A stretch of DNA of 33,536 bases from assembly GCA_964058805.1 (NCBI GenBank), contig CAXKVV010000509.1:1-33536 (forward strand), given 5' to 3'. Shown in pieces: positions 11,453 to 22,366 of this stretch (position 1 is its first letter; each line of letters opens with the position of its first letter). Below the pieces are notes generated by a model. That model had not been told where the DNA came from. It worked only from the letters and a program-made list of their open reading frames with translations, and ran no database searches. Origin of the DNA: Schoenoplectus triqueter (taxonomy: Eukaryota; Streptophyta; Magnoliopsida; Poales; Cyperaceae). The translations under genes were made by a program, and so were the position numbers.

Positions 11453-12784
11453 ATGGCAGAGCAGTCGCTTCAAGCGGATCAGATCAAGCCGAGGCTGGTG
11501 CCTCCATCGTCGTCGTTCAGGCTCCGATCGAAGAGCCTCAACTCGGTGCGACTCAGGAGGATTTTCGATCTCTTCGACAAAAACGGAGATGACTACATCA
11601 CCGTTTCTGAGCTGGCGGATGCGCTGGGGCTCCTCGGTTTGACTACCGACCCGGATGAACTGGCGTTGACCGTATCTGATTTCATTCAACCCGGCGCCAT
11701 CGGTCTCGATTTCAACGATTTTCAGGTACTTGTTGTGAATTTTGTATGTGCCGTGTAAGTAATGTACTGGTTCAATTGTCAATTAGTAAAAATAAAAATA
11801 AAAAAAAGTTGTTTCCTTTTTCCCATTTTTTTGGCATGGTATTGTAAAATAGTAAATGGTATATTTGATCTGTATTATGAATTTGTGATAGTGACATAGG
11901 AATTTATAGTTGTAAAGTTTACTTTCATGTGTAGTACCGGAGTGTACCGAACTGTACAATTGATGTGCTATAAGTGAAAAAAAAAGAGGGTCCAAAAAAA
12001 ACATCCTTTGTGGAAGTGGGGCCTGGTTGTGGTCTGATTATTACTAGATAATGAAAGGTGAAGAAATGATAGCCAATCATAAATAGACGACGAAAAAGAA
12101 CAATTTATTTATTTATTTAAATCGAAAAATGGTATTTTTGCCTTTTTGAGTTTTGACCTTACAAATAACTTGGTGACAGTTTGTTTCCAATTATATTTTT
12201 GCTGCGTTAAATCTAAAAACAATAAACACACAAGTTTCAAAAATACTAAATTTTTAGTTTATCACATAATGGTGTATGACAAAAAAATATACATTCAAAT
12301 CGAAGTTTTAAAAGTACAAAATTATTACATGGTGGTTTCATAACATTCAAACTAAATTGGTACCGTACCAATCAGGTATCCTACCGGCAAATGGAGGTAT
12401 ACTATGATAAAGTTCAGTATGATATGGTATTTATTGATTGGAAATGTTTTGCTTTTATATTTGTTTTTAATTGATTCATATTTATAGGTTCTCCATTGCA
12501 CCTTGGGGGATGCTCTGTTCGGTACTGATCCGATCAAACCATCGGAAAACAATACCGAGGAATCTGATATGCGGGAGGCATTCAATGTGTTTGATGAAAA
12601 TGGTGATGGGTACATATCAGCTGAGGAACTGAAGGCGGTGTTGGAGAAATTAGGCCTGGTTGAAGGTGAGAGTATGGACCGGGTCCAGATCATGATCTGC
12701 TCTGTGGACCAGAACCATGACGGTCGGGTCGACTTCGGCGAGTTCAAGACCATGATGAAGAGCATCGATGTTGAGAGCTCTTGA
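11453..12784 (+). CDS. Calmodulin-like calcium sensor, CML42/CML43-like
   Basis: Two exons, 11453-11725 and 12488-12784, join in phase 0 to give 189 residues. The start is ATG at 11453 in a strong AACCATGGC context; an in-frame ATG at 11360 lies too close to the TATA box. The N-terminus contains Ser-Ser-Ser-Phe-Arg-Leu-Arg-Ser, a hallmark of the Arabidopsis CML42/CML43 group. EF-hand loops: first at 42-53 (Asp-Lys-Asn-Gly-Asp-Asp...Glu), third at 127-138 and fourth at 165-176, all with full calcium ligands. The second hand (about 79-90) has lost its ligands, as in relatives. The protein should be a soluble Ca2+ sensor that relays signals by binding targets; CML42/43 relatives act in defence and development. 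The exon junction lies just after the degenerate second loop. Orthology to CML42 or CML43 individually is not resolved. Confidence 0.92.
11726..12487 (+). other. Intron of the CML gene (762 bp)
   Basis: Donor TTCAG|GTACTT, acceptor TTTATAG|GTT. A sequence that scores better as a donor, GTAAGT, lies 29 bases inside at 11755, but its use would shift the frame at this acceptor. Retention would add [10 protein letters not shown] and stop at 11758, leaving one active EF-hand. Confidence 0.82.
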
Positions 12785-13384
12785 TGAAAATTCTTCTTTT
12801 CATGTCTAACATGGGACCATTATCTAATCTTCACAGTTCACAGGTTGACATTGTAATGCTGTTGTCATAACTCAATAACTCATAACGTCGTGTAACTCGT
12901 GTATTATAATGGGCTAGCGGTGGAGCTTAAATCTAAAGAAGGAATAAGTGTTTCAGTGGGAAATTTGTAAAAGCTTGAATTAGATGATTAATGATTTCTA
13001 GAAAAATGGATTCTCTCTTTTAAAGGTTTAATGGTGGGAATGGTGTAGAATTCCAGAGAATTGATAACCTTATTTTATATAGAGAAAATCTTTTTTTGTC
13101 CGGACTCTTCATCCCTCAAATAATCTCTGCGCTATCAACACTCATTTTTCTTTTAATTAAGCACGTACTAATTGAGTCTGACATTCCATATATATTTTTT
13201 CTTCAATATTTTCCTCAATTAGATATAACATGTAGCGTTTTCTTTTTTAATTCTCTTTTCCTTATAACTTATGATGTTGAAATGTGTTTCATGTATATTT
13301 AAAGTATATTTACTGCTTTATGAGAAAATATTATTTTGTAAAGTTTAATTTTTTTTCGTGTTATTCAGTAAATAATTGAAAGAA
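12785..13384. other. 3' UTR of the CML gene and spacer
   Basis: Non-coding sequence after the CML stop. No clear AATAAA was identified. The AT-rich spacer leads into the minisatellite. Confidence 0.35.
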
Positions 13385-13905
13385 ATTGCATACTCTAGAT
13401 AATTACGTATAAATGAAATTAAAATATCCGAAACACATATCTAAATACCTAGATATTATTCTTAAATACTCATAACACATATCTAAATACCCAGAATAAA
13501 TATCTAAATATTCAGAACACATCTATAAATACCTAAATAAGAAATCTAAATACCTAGATATTATACTTGAATACTCAGAACACATATCTAAATACCCAAA
13601 ATAAATATTTAAATACCCATAACACATCTATAAATACCTAAATACGTAAGAACAGATATCTAAATATCCAAGTGAGAAATCTAAATACCTAAATATTATA
13701 TCTAATACTCAAAACACATATCTAAATACATAAGTAAGAAATCTAAATACCTAGATAATATATGTAACTACTCATGTCACATATCTAAATACCCAGAATA
13801 CATATCTAAATACATAAGGAATAAATCTAAATACCTAGAATATATATCTAAATATCCAGGATAAATATCTAAACACCCAGAATACATATCTAAATTATTA
13901 GAATT
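13385..13905. repeat. Degenerate minisatellite, about 21-bp unit
   Basis: More than twenty imperfect copies of a unit like ATATCTAAATACCCAGAACAC run through this stretch, with variants TACCTAGAT, TACATAAG and TATCCAG. It is non-coding. The same unit resumes at 15463, so the array was split by the insertion between. Confidence 0.85.
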
Positions 13906-13931
13906 TTATCGGTGTAACTAGTGTATAAATT

Positions 13932-15457
13932 CAAAAAATTTCATTTAAAACACCAAAAGGATCTTGTATGTGATTTAAACTGAACCAAACATAAGTTATA
14001 AACAAGATTAATATACTTTTGATGCGTGCTTGAGTCACCGGAAGGGCAAAAAATGATCGAGAGACACGCACGACACCAAAAGACCAATCGAGAACTCCTC
14101 CAACGATATTCACCAAGAACAACCCACAAACGTCTTCTTAACCTCTTGTTAGAGCAATTGAGAGCGCTCTCCTTGATCCTATGGTTCTTCTCCATTAATT
14201 TTAACTCTTAGAGGTGGTGGAAAGGGTTTTCAACACATAAGAAAATCAAAACTGGTGCAGCAGAATTTTGGGTCGGTTAGGGACGAACAATCTTGAGTTT
14301 CTTGACTATAGATATGGTCGTTTTTTTAGATGGAAATCTTCCACTAATAGTTGGTCAAGTTCCTCCAAATTTGACTATTTTTGGAGCAAGATAATCTCTG
14401 AACTGACTCAAAATCTGAACCGTGCGCAGAACCGCACTGTACAGAAAACTGTCCAGAATTCACTGTGGCCAGAGTCGTACGAGGACCGTATGTGTCCCGA
14501 AAACACTCTTCGGGACCTATTTTTGACCTATCTATTAAATTCTTTGATAGATATACTTAATTAATCATGTCTAATGATTAATTAACTCATATTAATTCTA
14601 GAGAACTAATATCAAAATGATCAAAAAATATTTATAGGCTTTGTTCTTATACGGTGTTATCCTTTGGGACCTGTATACACTTAGCAATGAGATTAAAATA
14701 TTTTTTAATCATCATAAATCATAAACGACACCTAGCAATGTGCATTGTGACCCCTAAGCAATATAGATATATTGTACGCTGTAAATATTTTGGTCCTGAA
14801 CGACGATAATCGTCCCGACCTCATTCCATGTCACATGATATCCAGAACGGTACAAAATAGAAATGTGTTATTCTTTCACTACATTCTTTATCTATGGGCG
14901 TCCAATTTGGATATCATCGCTCACGTCAACAAACGAGAGGGATATCGATATTCTTGATTCATACTTCTTCATCATACAAAAGATGTACATCGAGATAGAA
15001 TTTGTATGACTGCCAGTTATGGATAACGTTGGATAATATCCACAAATGCAAATCATTTGTATAAGAAGAACACTCATCTCATACCTAAGAATTAGCAAGC
15101 AAATAAAATACTAATGATACAAACACAATCCTTATAATATTTTATTATAGGTCAAGTCCAATAACATGTCAAACACATTATTTGTGTAATTGAGCCGATA
15201 ACACTTATCTTATGATTTGTGAAACACAATCATCACTTAACTTACACACTAATCTTAGTTAATTATTGTTCCTAGGTAATTAACAGATTAGGAACATTTT
15301 AGAGTTATTATTAATTAATGTATATATTTCACAATTGAGTCAAACTCAATATACAAATAATAAATAACTCAAAGAACAAATGATATATCATAAATAGTCA
15401 TACTAATACATAATATAAGTATAATCATCTTATGATTGGTTGTAGATCACTCTAACA
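13932..15457 (-). mobile_element. LTR-like insertion splitting the minisatellite (probable solo LTR)
   Basis: This 1.5-kb block interrupts the 21-bp array. Read on the minus strand it begins TGTTAGAGTGATC and ends ...TTTATACA, i.e. TG...CA. It has a possible TATA box (CCTATAAATATT, near 14630) and no gag-pol or primer-binding site next to it, as expected of a solo LTR left by recombination. A matching 5-bp target duplication was not clear (ACTAG left, CTAAC right), so the exact edges are approximate and another element type is possible. Confidence 0.5.
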
Positions 15458-15462
15458 CTAAC

Positions 15463-15630
15463 ATAAATACCCATAACACATATCTAAATATCTAAGTACG
15501 AAATCTAAACACCTAGATATTATATCTAATTATATCTAATATATTATTATGCATGCATGACACATATCTCAATAACTAACATAAGTAATTATATAAAAAT
15601 AGAAATCTAAATATCTATAAATTTTTTAAA
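15463..15630. repeat. Minisatellite, right-hand part
   Basis: Continuation of the 13385-13905 array: CCCATAACACATATCTAAATATCTAAG and related words, decaying toward 15630. Confidence 0.7.
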
Positions 15631-15637
15631 TATTACT

Positions 15638-15682
<45 letters not shown>
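15638..15682. repeat. (TA)n(GA)n compound microsatellite
   Basis: About nine TA followed by about fourteen GA dinucleotides, directly abutting a palindromic MITE. The same TA-GA arrangement flanks the element at 20673. Confidence 0.9.
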
Positions 15683-15686
<4 letters not shown>

Positions 15687-16010
15687 GATAACGTGAGCTT
15701 AAGCTCAAGGAGGCCTTTCATGAGCTTAACTCAAAAAATATATTAAATCATCTCAAAATTTTAATTTATCATTCTCATTAAATTCTTTATATGAAAATCT
15801 CATGGGATGCAAAAATTTGGAGCGTTTTGAGCTTTTTAAGTCATCGTTTTTAATTTTTGAAAATCAGCTCTAATAATAATAATAATATATTCAATACTTG
15901 AACATCATTTTAAAAAAATTAAAAACGGTGACTTGAAAATCTCAAAACGGTCTAAATTTTTGCATCCCATGAGAGTTTCATATAAAGAATTTAATGAAAA
16001 TGATAAATTA
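15683..16010. mobile_element. Palindromic MITE, family A, copy 1 (right end truncated)
   Basis: The left arm (AACTCAAAAAATATATTAAATCATCTC..., then CTCATTAAATTC) is repeated inverted on the right (GAATTTAATG...). The unpaired centre holds CTCTAATAATAATAATAATA. It matches copies at 19781 and 20209. The right arm stops after TGATAAATTA, so about 65 terminal bases are lost. Non-coding. Confidence 0.75.
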
Positions 16011-16549
16011 GGAACTAATTTATAAGCATACATAGCTCTTCTGAATTTTGATTAAAGTACTCCGCTTTTTTTTTGCCTTCCTTCTCGTAACTTTCCCCTC
16101 TTTTATTAGAAATTAGATTAGAGTAAGTTTCAAGCATTTAGAATAAGAGATTAAATCCATTAATCGATTTCTACATCTCAATATTATGATCCTCTGAGGA
16201 CAACTTTTATGTTTTAAATAAGGCTATAATAATTCTGATATAAATTATTTTTTATATACCTCTTTCGAAACTGAAAGCAGATGAAACTCATTGCCATCTA
16301 GACCTATAATTTAAGTCAATGTCTTGTTAAATGAGGATTAGACTGTGACTAAAATGATAAAACTCTTGAATGCGACATGGCATTAATTTAATAAAATATT
16401 ATTAGTGCGTTATTAGTAGCCAATCATTTTTATCAAAATAATAATTAACATTGAATCAGTCATTACAAATTGCAAGGTTTGTTTCTTGTGACTAAACTAA
16501 TAGTTCCAAAACTCATCCCAATAATGTGATGCGCTTATTTATTGATTAA

Positions 16550-17917
16550 TTTTATTTTATATTTTGCCCTTTCTTTGAAAACTTTTAAACAAAATGCCCC
16601 CTCTGTTCAAAAAAATGTTGTTGTAGGTCCCTTCTCCCCTTTTCCCCTCATTTCTACTCTCTCTTTTACTTTTTATCCAAAACAATTAATAAAATGCTTT
16701 GGTTAGTTTTGGTTTAGTTCCTTTCATTTATACACTCACATTTACTTAGAAGAAACTTTTTCATATGATATGAATTTTTATGCATGAAATTTTTAACGAT
16801 ATTATATATTTAAAAATATATACAATTTGAGTCATTCGAGCTTAATGCAGTATGATGAGTCATAAAATAAATAAATAAAATATTTTACAAAGAATTTTAA
16901 CTTGTAATAACATAAATTCAGAAATACATAGTTTCGTCATTTTATTGATAAATTAGTTATGTCTTTGTTATCTAATATTTCATGTCCCTTGAGCAGTTGA
17001 TTGTTGAACTAAAAGTTTTTCCATCTAGTTTGTTTGTATTCATTAATTATATATTTCAAAACAGTCCCTAGCATATTGAATATATTTCATAACAAATAAG
17101 ATTACTATTATTCTATTATTCTAAATATATAAAGTAGAAGGAAACAATATTTTTTTTATAAATCTTCAAAAAAATAAGAGATACAAAAATTATATTTTTG
17201 AATATCTATTAAACCATTAAGTCAATAAAAGAATATCATGGTCACATGTAAAAAGAAAAAAAATATTTCAATACATACAAAAGATTGAAAGATTGATTTA
17301 TTTTTTATTTTTTTCTGTAATTAATAAAAATAACATATTGTCAATATTGAATTGTTTTTTAATCTCCTTCAATATTAAAAAAAACTAAATAAAAAAATAT
17401 AAATACTTGAAAAATTACGGTTCAAAGTTCTCCTTCTGAATTTATAAAGGAGGTGAGAGTGATGACATACAAGCCGGCGGGCTTATGCTCATTTTTCTTC
17501 AAAAGGATAACTCGCGGGGTGCGCTCAATCGATATTACAAATATATTATTACAGGTTAAAACTATGTGCTAAATATATTTTATTTTATATTTTATGATGT
17601 GTCATATCACATTAGGATTGGATGATTCAAATTATATATATATATTTAAGTAAGTATATTATATCGTTAAAAGATACATAAATGAAAATTTATATCATAT
17701 AAAAATGTTCTTGTATGAAATTTTGAGTGTACAAAATAAAGGAAACTATATGAAAAATATAAACAAAGCATTTTGTTAATTATTTTGGATGAAAAGGTAA
17801 TAAGGTTAGGGGGAAAAGAGGGTAAAAATGAACCCACAGACATTTTGTTGAACAAATAGAGTGGAAGGCATTTTGTTACAATTTTTTTAAAGGAAGGACA
17901 AAATGAAAAATTGCCCT
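16550..17917. mobile_element. Long-inverted-repeat transposon, non-autonomous (MULE-like?)
   Basis: The segment 16550-16814 reappears inverted at 17643-17917 with moderate identity. Matching words include CAAAATGCC, TTATCCAAAA, AACAAAATGCTTTG, CATATGATATGAATTTT and TTTAACGATAT. The outer end reads GGGCAATTTTTCATTTTGTCC on the right, which resembles terminal repeats of some plant Mutator-like elements. The 830-bp centre has no reading frame of note. No target duplication could be read with confidence, so the superfamily is a guess; the inverted-repeat structure is seen directly. Confidence 0.65.
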
Positions 17918-19780
17918 TATTATTAGTATATATATACTAGCAAGTTACTTATACCATCTTATGTATTTTAAGTGACGATGATACCAGTCATACCACAATA
18001 TAAGTCGACAAATATTTTTACCATATATGGCATTGGAGGAAATAGAAAAAGGTGGTATTTTTCTGAACAACTTCGTATTAAAAAATTATGTATCCTACAA
18101 ATTATAAACCTTACTGGCTTATTCCAAACTGGGTGCAGCTCAAGTCTTCTTCATTTTGTCTTTAAAATTGCTTCTTTTAGTCTATTTAAAAGAACCTCAA
18201 ATAACCAGAATGCCTGCACTAAATTTTTTTTCCTAAGCCAGTTCATAACTACAATTAAAGGTCATACCTGATGAGTGATGACAGTACACACCAGACAGAT
18301 CTACTAGCAATGATTAACATTTGGCATGAGATTGTGTAACATCTCTTTGATGACTTTCCAGATGGATTCATCCCAGTCCGCAGACAAGAACCATTTTTGG
18401 CTTAATTAAGACTAAACCTAGAAGTGATGTGATCTGTGAATCAAAATTGATATGTTTGGTTAATTAATTTAAATTAAAAAAATGAATTTTATGCAGTTGA
18501 TGGTTGATATCAAGACTCAGGATTGGGTTTTTTTATTAATTAAGCAACGAATAAATTGCATTATAGGGTAATTTTAGGCTTTAGAGTAGATATTGACTTA
18601 AAGATTCGATAATTGGCACATGATAAATGGTCGTTTTCATTTTCCACTGCACATGTATAAAGAGCTTATAATTAAGCAATGGAATCTTATATTTGCCTTT
18701 CTAAGGCCTTTGATTTTGTTCCGTATGTGTAACACGTTTTAAATGTTTCAGTCAATTAAAATCGTCTCACTCCCTTTCCTCTCAAGCATATGAAAGTTGG
18801 TAAATATGATCTAGTCTATAATTACTGACATACGACTTGTCCATTGATGTCTTCTAATGTGACAACGATTAGCGTAAAAATAAATTAACTAGGGCGGGAT
18901 CACCTTTGACAACTATTTATCTTGACAATTTCACTAATGTTTTTCAAATAAATTTATAAAAAAAATCTTAAAAATATTACTTTTACAAACATATAGATTG
19001 ATGGTGATATAAAATTTCATGCAATTTGAGTATTATTTGGTATTTCATTAAAGGGTATTAAGTTTAAATTTTTATAATTATTATATAATTTTAGGTTTGA
19101 AATCTAGATATGATTCTTTATGAATATTTATGAAATTTAAGAACTTAACTCGTCTTTCTTACAACAACAACAATAATAAAGTCTTCAACCCCAAATAAAT
19201 TGGACTATGTTAGAAATGAAATCTAATCCAAAAACATAAAGGTCAAAGATCAAATATAAAAAAATATCATATAATTTTAATGATCTTTGATAGAATATTA
19301 GATAATATTTAAATTATATGAAATTTAAATCACACCCAATCTATAAATTATATGATATTATTTTTGTCATGCCATGTCATTTATGGAGGTACAGTCTTAC
19401 CGATAAAGCATTTCATAAAAAATAACATTTTGAGCAGATGTACTAATATTTTAATGAATTACCGTTTACCCCACCCTTATTCTAATTCAGTTCTATATTT
19501 GTTTGTATCATTGAAATATTTTATATCACTCAATCTATATGGATGCACTACAATTTACAAATAAGAGTTTATTTCTGTGAGATCAAGATGCTGGGAGATC
19601 AGTCATCTGTGTATATAATTAATCGACGTACTTATATTATATATACAAATAAATAATTAGCATCTTCAATTTTAGTAGTCTTTGAGAAAACAATAAATGC
19701 AATATTATCTTTTAGTAAAAAAATTACAATTACTTATTTATAGTTTAATTCACAACATACTATGCTTGTCGAATATATAT
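17918..19780. other. Intergenic; possible old gene and repeat fragments
   Basis: No gene supported. Around 18350-18402 a GC-richer patch reads protein-like on both strands (plus: Phe-Asp-Asp-Phe-Pro-Asp-Gly-Phe-Ile-Pro, ending in TAA), not recognised. At 19163-19210 ACAACAACAACAATAATAAAG followed by TCTTCAACCCC resembles a dispersed plant repeat often seen as ACAACAACAA...AAAGCCTTA. Confidence 0.3.
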
Positions 19781-20192
19781 AGTAAAACTAATATGCTTTT
19801 AGGAGTACGGAACCCCCTCCGTGATCCTAACTCAAAAAATATATTAAATGATCTCTAAATTTTGATTTATCACTCTCATTAAATTATTCATATTGAAATC
19901 TTATAGGTTACAAAAATTTATGGTGTTTTGAGTTTTTTAAGTCATTTTTTTATTTTTTTGAAAAACAAATGTACAAACATTGAATATATTATTATTTTTT
20001 TAGAGTTGATTTTCAAAAATTAAAAAGAGTGACTTAGAAAACTCGAAACATTCCAAAATTTTGTACTCCATAATATTTCAATATGAAAAATTTAATGAGA
20101 GTGATAAATCAAAATTTGGAGTCCATTTGATATATTTTTTGAGTTAGGATCACATAGGGGTTTTGTGCTCCTAGGAGAACAATAGTTATACT
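19781..20192. mobile_element. Palindromic MITE, family A, copy 2
   Basis: A 412-bp near-perfect inverted repeat. Ends AGTAAAACTAATATGC and, inverted, AGTATAACTATTGTTC lead into GGAG(T/C)AC and the shared GATCCTAACTCAAAAAATATAT. Both flanks are TA repeats. The unpaired centre (ACAAACATTGAATATATTATT) is inverted relative to copies 1 and 3, so this copy lies in the other orientation. Non-coding. Confidence 0.82.
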
Positions 20193-20208
20193 ATATATAT
20201 ATATATAT

Positions 20209-20617
20209 GAGTAAAGCTAGCGTACTCCTAAGAGCACAGAGCCTTTCTGTAATCCTAGCTCAAAAAATATATCAAATGGTCTCTTAATTTTGTTTTATCA
20301 CTCTCATTAAATTTTTCATATTGAAATCTTATGGGGTACAAAAATTTAGGATGTTTTATGTCTTCTAAGTCATTCTTTTTAATTTTTCAAAATCAACTCT
20401 AAAAATAATAATAAAATATTTAATGTTTGTATATCATTTTCAAAATTTTTAAAAAATGACTTAGAAAATTTGAAACACCCTAAATTTTTGTACCCCACAA
20501 GATTTCAATATGAAAAATTTAATGAGAGTGATAAATAAAAATTTAAAAATCATTTGATATATTTTTTGAGCTAGGATCACGGAGGGGTTCTGTGCTCCTA
20601 GGAGCACTCTAGCTTTA

Positions 20618-20620
<3 letters not shown>
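20209..20620. mobile_element. Palindromic MITE, family A, copy 3
   Basis: It has the same length, 412 bp, as copy 2. Terminal inverted repeats GAGTAAAGCTAGCGTACTCC and GAGTAAAGCTAGAGTGCTCC, followed by GAGCACAGA, are very well kept. It is flanked by (TA)n on both sides, so a TA target duplication is likely but hidden. The arms pair over about 190 bases. Confidence 0.86.

Positions 20621-20672
<52 letters not shown>
20621..20672. repeat. (TA)n(GA)n microsatellite between MITEs
   Basis: About sixteen TA followed by about ten GA units, directly joining the family A element to the family B element. Confidence 0.9.
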
Positions 20673-20674
<2 letters not shown>

Positions 20675-21072
20675 TGAGGCTATGGTGCTTCGCGAAGCCC
20701 CAAACCTTCCGTGCTTCGCGTCCGTATCTCAAATTTGAAAGTTCATATGTCCGATCCAAACCGTTGAACATGATCTTCATATTGAACTATCTTTGGAGAT
20801 CAAAATTTATATTTTTTTGATTTTTTTGCTATTTTTTAGATGGGTACAAAATCGCTAGTTTTGGATGGTGCAGAAATCGTTAGATCAGCAAATTTTATAC
20901 TCATTTAAAAAATAGCAAAAAAATTCAAAAAAATATAAAATTTGATCTCCAAAGATATTTCAATATGAAGATCATGTTCAACGGTTTGGATCGAGCGTAT
21001 GAACTTTCAAATTCGAGATACGGACGCGAAGCACGGGAGGTTTTGTGCTTCGCGAAGCAACATAGCCTCACT
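20673..21072. mobile_element. Palindromic MITE, family B, copy 1
   Basis: Ends AGTGAGGCTATGGTGCTTCG and, inverted, AGTGAGGCTATGTTGCTTCG. The palindrome CTTCGCGAAG lies inside each end. The arms also share CAAATTTGAAAGTTCATA and CCAAACCGTTGAACATGAT in inverted copies. The outer GA/CT tracts are also symmetric, so they may belong to the element. The centre of about 65 bases is unpaired. Non-coding. Confidence 0.86.
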
Positions 21073-21096
21073 CTCTCTCTCTATATATATATATAT

Positions 21097-21454
21097 TAAG
21101 GCTATGGTGCTTATAAAACTTCCTATTTCACATCAGTATCTCAAATTTGAAAGTTCAAACGGCCGATCCAAACCGTTGAACATGATCGTCATATTGAAAT
21201 ATCCTTGGAGATCAAATTTTATATTTTTTTGCTATTTTTTTTAAATGGATACAAAATTTGCTGATCTAATGATTTCTGCACCATCCAAAACTAGCGATTT
21301 TGTATCCATCTAAAAACAGCAAAAAAATTAAAAAATATATATAAATTTTGATCTTCAAAAATAGTTCAATATGAAAATCATGTTCAACGATTTGAATCGG
21401 TCATTTTAACTTTTAAATTTGAGATATAAACATGAAGCACTATAGCCTCACTCT
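21097..21454. mobile_element. Palindromic MITE, family B, copy 2
   Basis: It shares GGCTATGGTGCTT, CTCAAATTTGAAAGTTCA and CCGTTGAACATGATC with copy 1. The arms are more diverged and the CGCGAAGC palindrome is missing. Its centre matches the reverse complement of the centre of copy 1, so the two lie in opposite orientation. TA tracts flank it. Confidence 0.82.
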
Positions 21455-22150
21455 ATATATATATATACAAAAATATATAACATACCATAAGAAGTACTCT
21501 ATTTACAAGAATTAAAAATATGTTAAAACTATTTTACGCCGAAGCGAAAAGATATAATATAACATTGAAAATGAATCTATATATTTTTTTTGTAAACTCC
21601 TGCAAAATTTGATACTCTCTCTCAATTATTTCCACATGCACTGTCTTTAAGGATCGAATCAGACTTCTTAAGGATTGAATCTAATGAGTCTACGAGAGGA
21701 TTTGATTTGATAATGATTTTTAGAGGATCAGATTCAAAAAGCTTGATTTTGAAGGGATGGATTCGATCTTTGAGAAGTCCGACTCTTATCAAGCTTTTCA
21801 AATTTTAAGGGTCGGGTAAGGATCAAATAAAGGTGGATAAATAAGGACTTGATATATATATTTATTTAATGTTAATTTATATTTGTATAGAAAATATTAA
21901 ATTATGTTTTTCTATTTTTCTATTTTTATTTTATTTTTAATTTTTTTTTATTTTGTAAGTATAATTAATATATAATATTAAAGAAAAGTTAGGTAAAAGC
22001 TGAGTTAGGCTAGTTTACTTTTTAAAAATTCTATCTAATCTTTAAAAATTCAGTATTTATTATTAAAAATAATTGTACTGAACTTATGAGGACCTGGTGA
22101 AATTTTTGAACTGTCCACCGCACAGGGACGACCGGATTCAAGAGCGAGCC
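21455..22150. other. Intergenic, upstream of the 202-residue gene
   Basis: No gene. 21640-21830 repeats words such as GGATTGAATC, GGATCAGATTC and GATTCGATC in both orientations, perhaps a decayed repeat. The end of the interval should hold the promoter of the next gene. Confidence 0.35.
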
Positions 22151-22366
22151 ATGACTATAATTCCGCCACAGCGTATCAATCGGATCTAGACTCACACGGA
22201 TCCGACAAACCGACCCATCGTTCTCTTCTTAGTTCACGAAACAAACTTCCCGCTACCCCCAAATCTCTCTTGGAAGAATCTATCGATCGCATCCAGCTTT
22301 GAAGAATTGGTAGAACGAAATCAAACCCGACGACCCTATATTGGAATAATCGACGTAACTTGCTCG

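Noticed and set aside
12352..12765. 137-residue minus-strand frame over CML exon 2
   Set aside because: Antisense shadow of the EF-hand exon.
13385..13905. CRISPR-like array
   Set aside because: The repeats are degenerate, contiguous minisatellite units without unique spacers, in a plant genome.
18271..18420. Possible exon reading protein-like on both strands
   Set aside because: No recognised family, no good splice partner, and an upstream stop; too weak to list as a gene.
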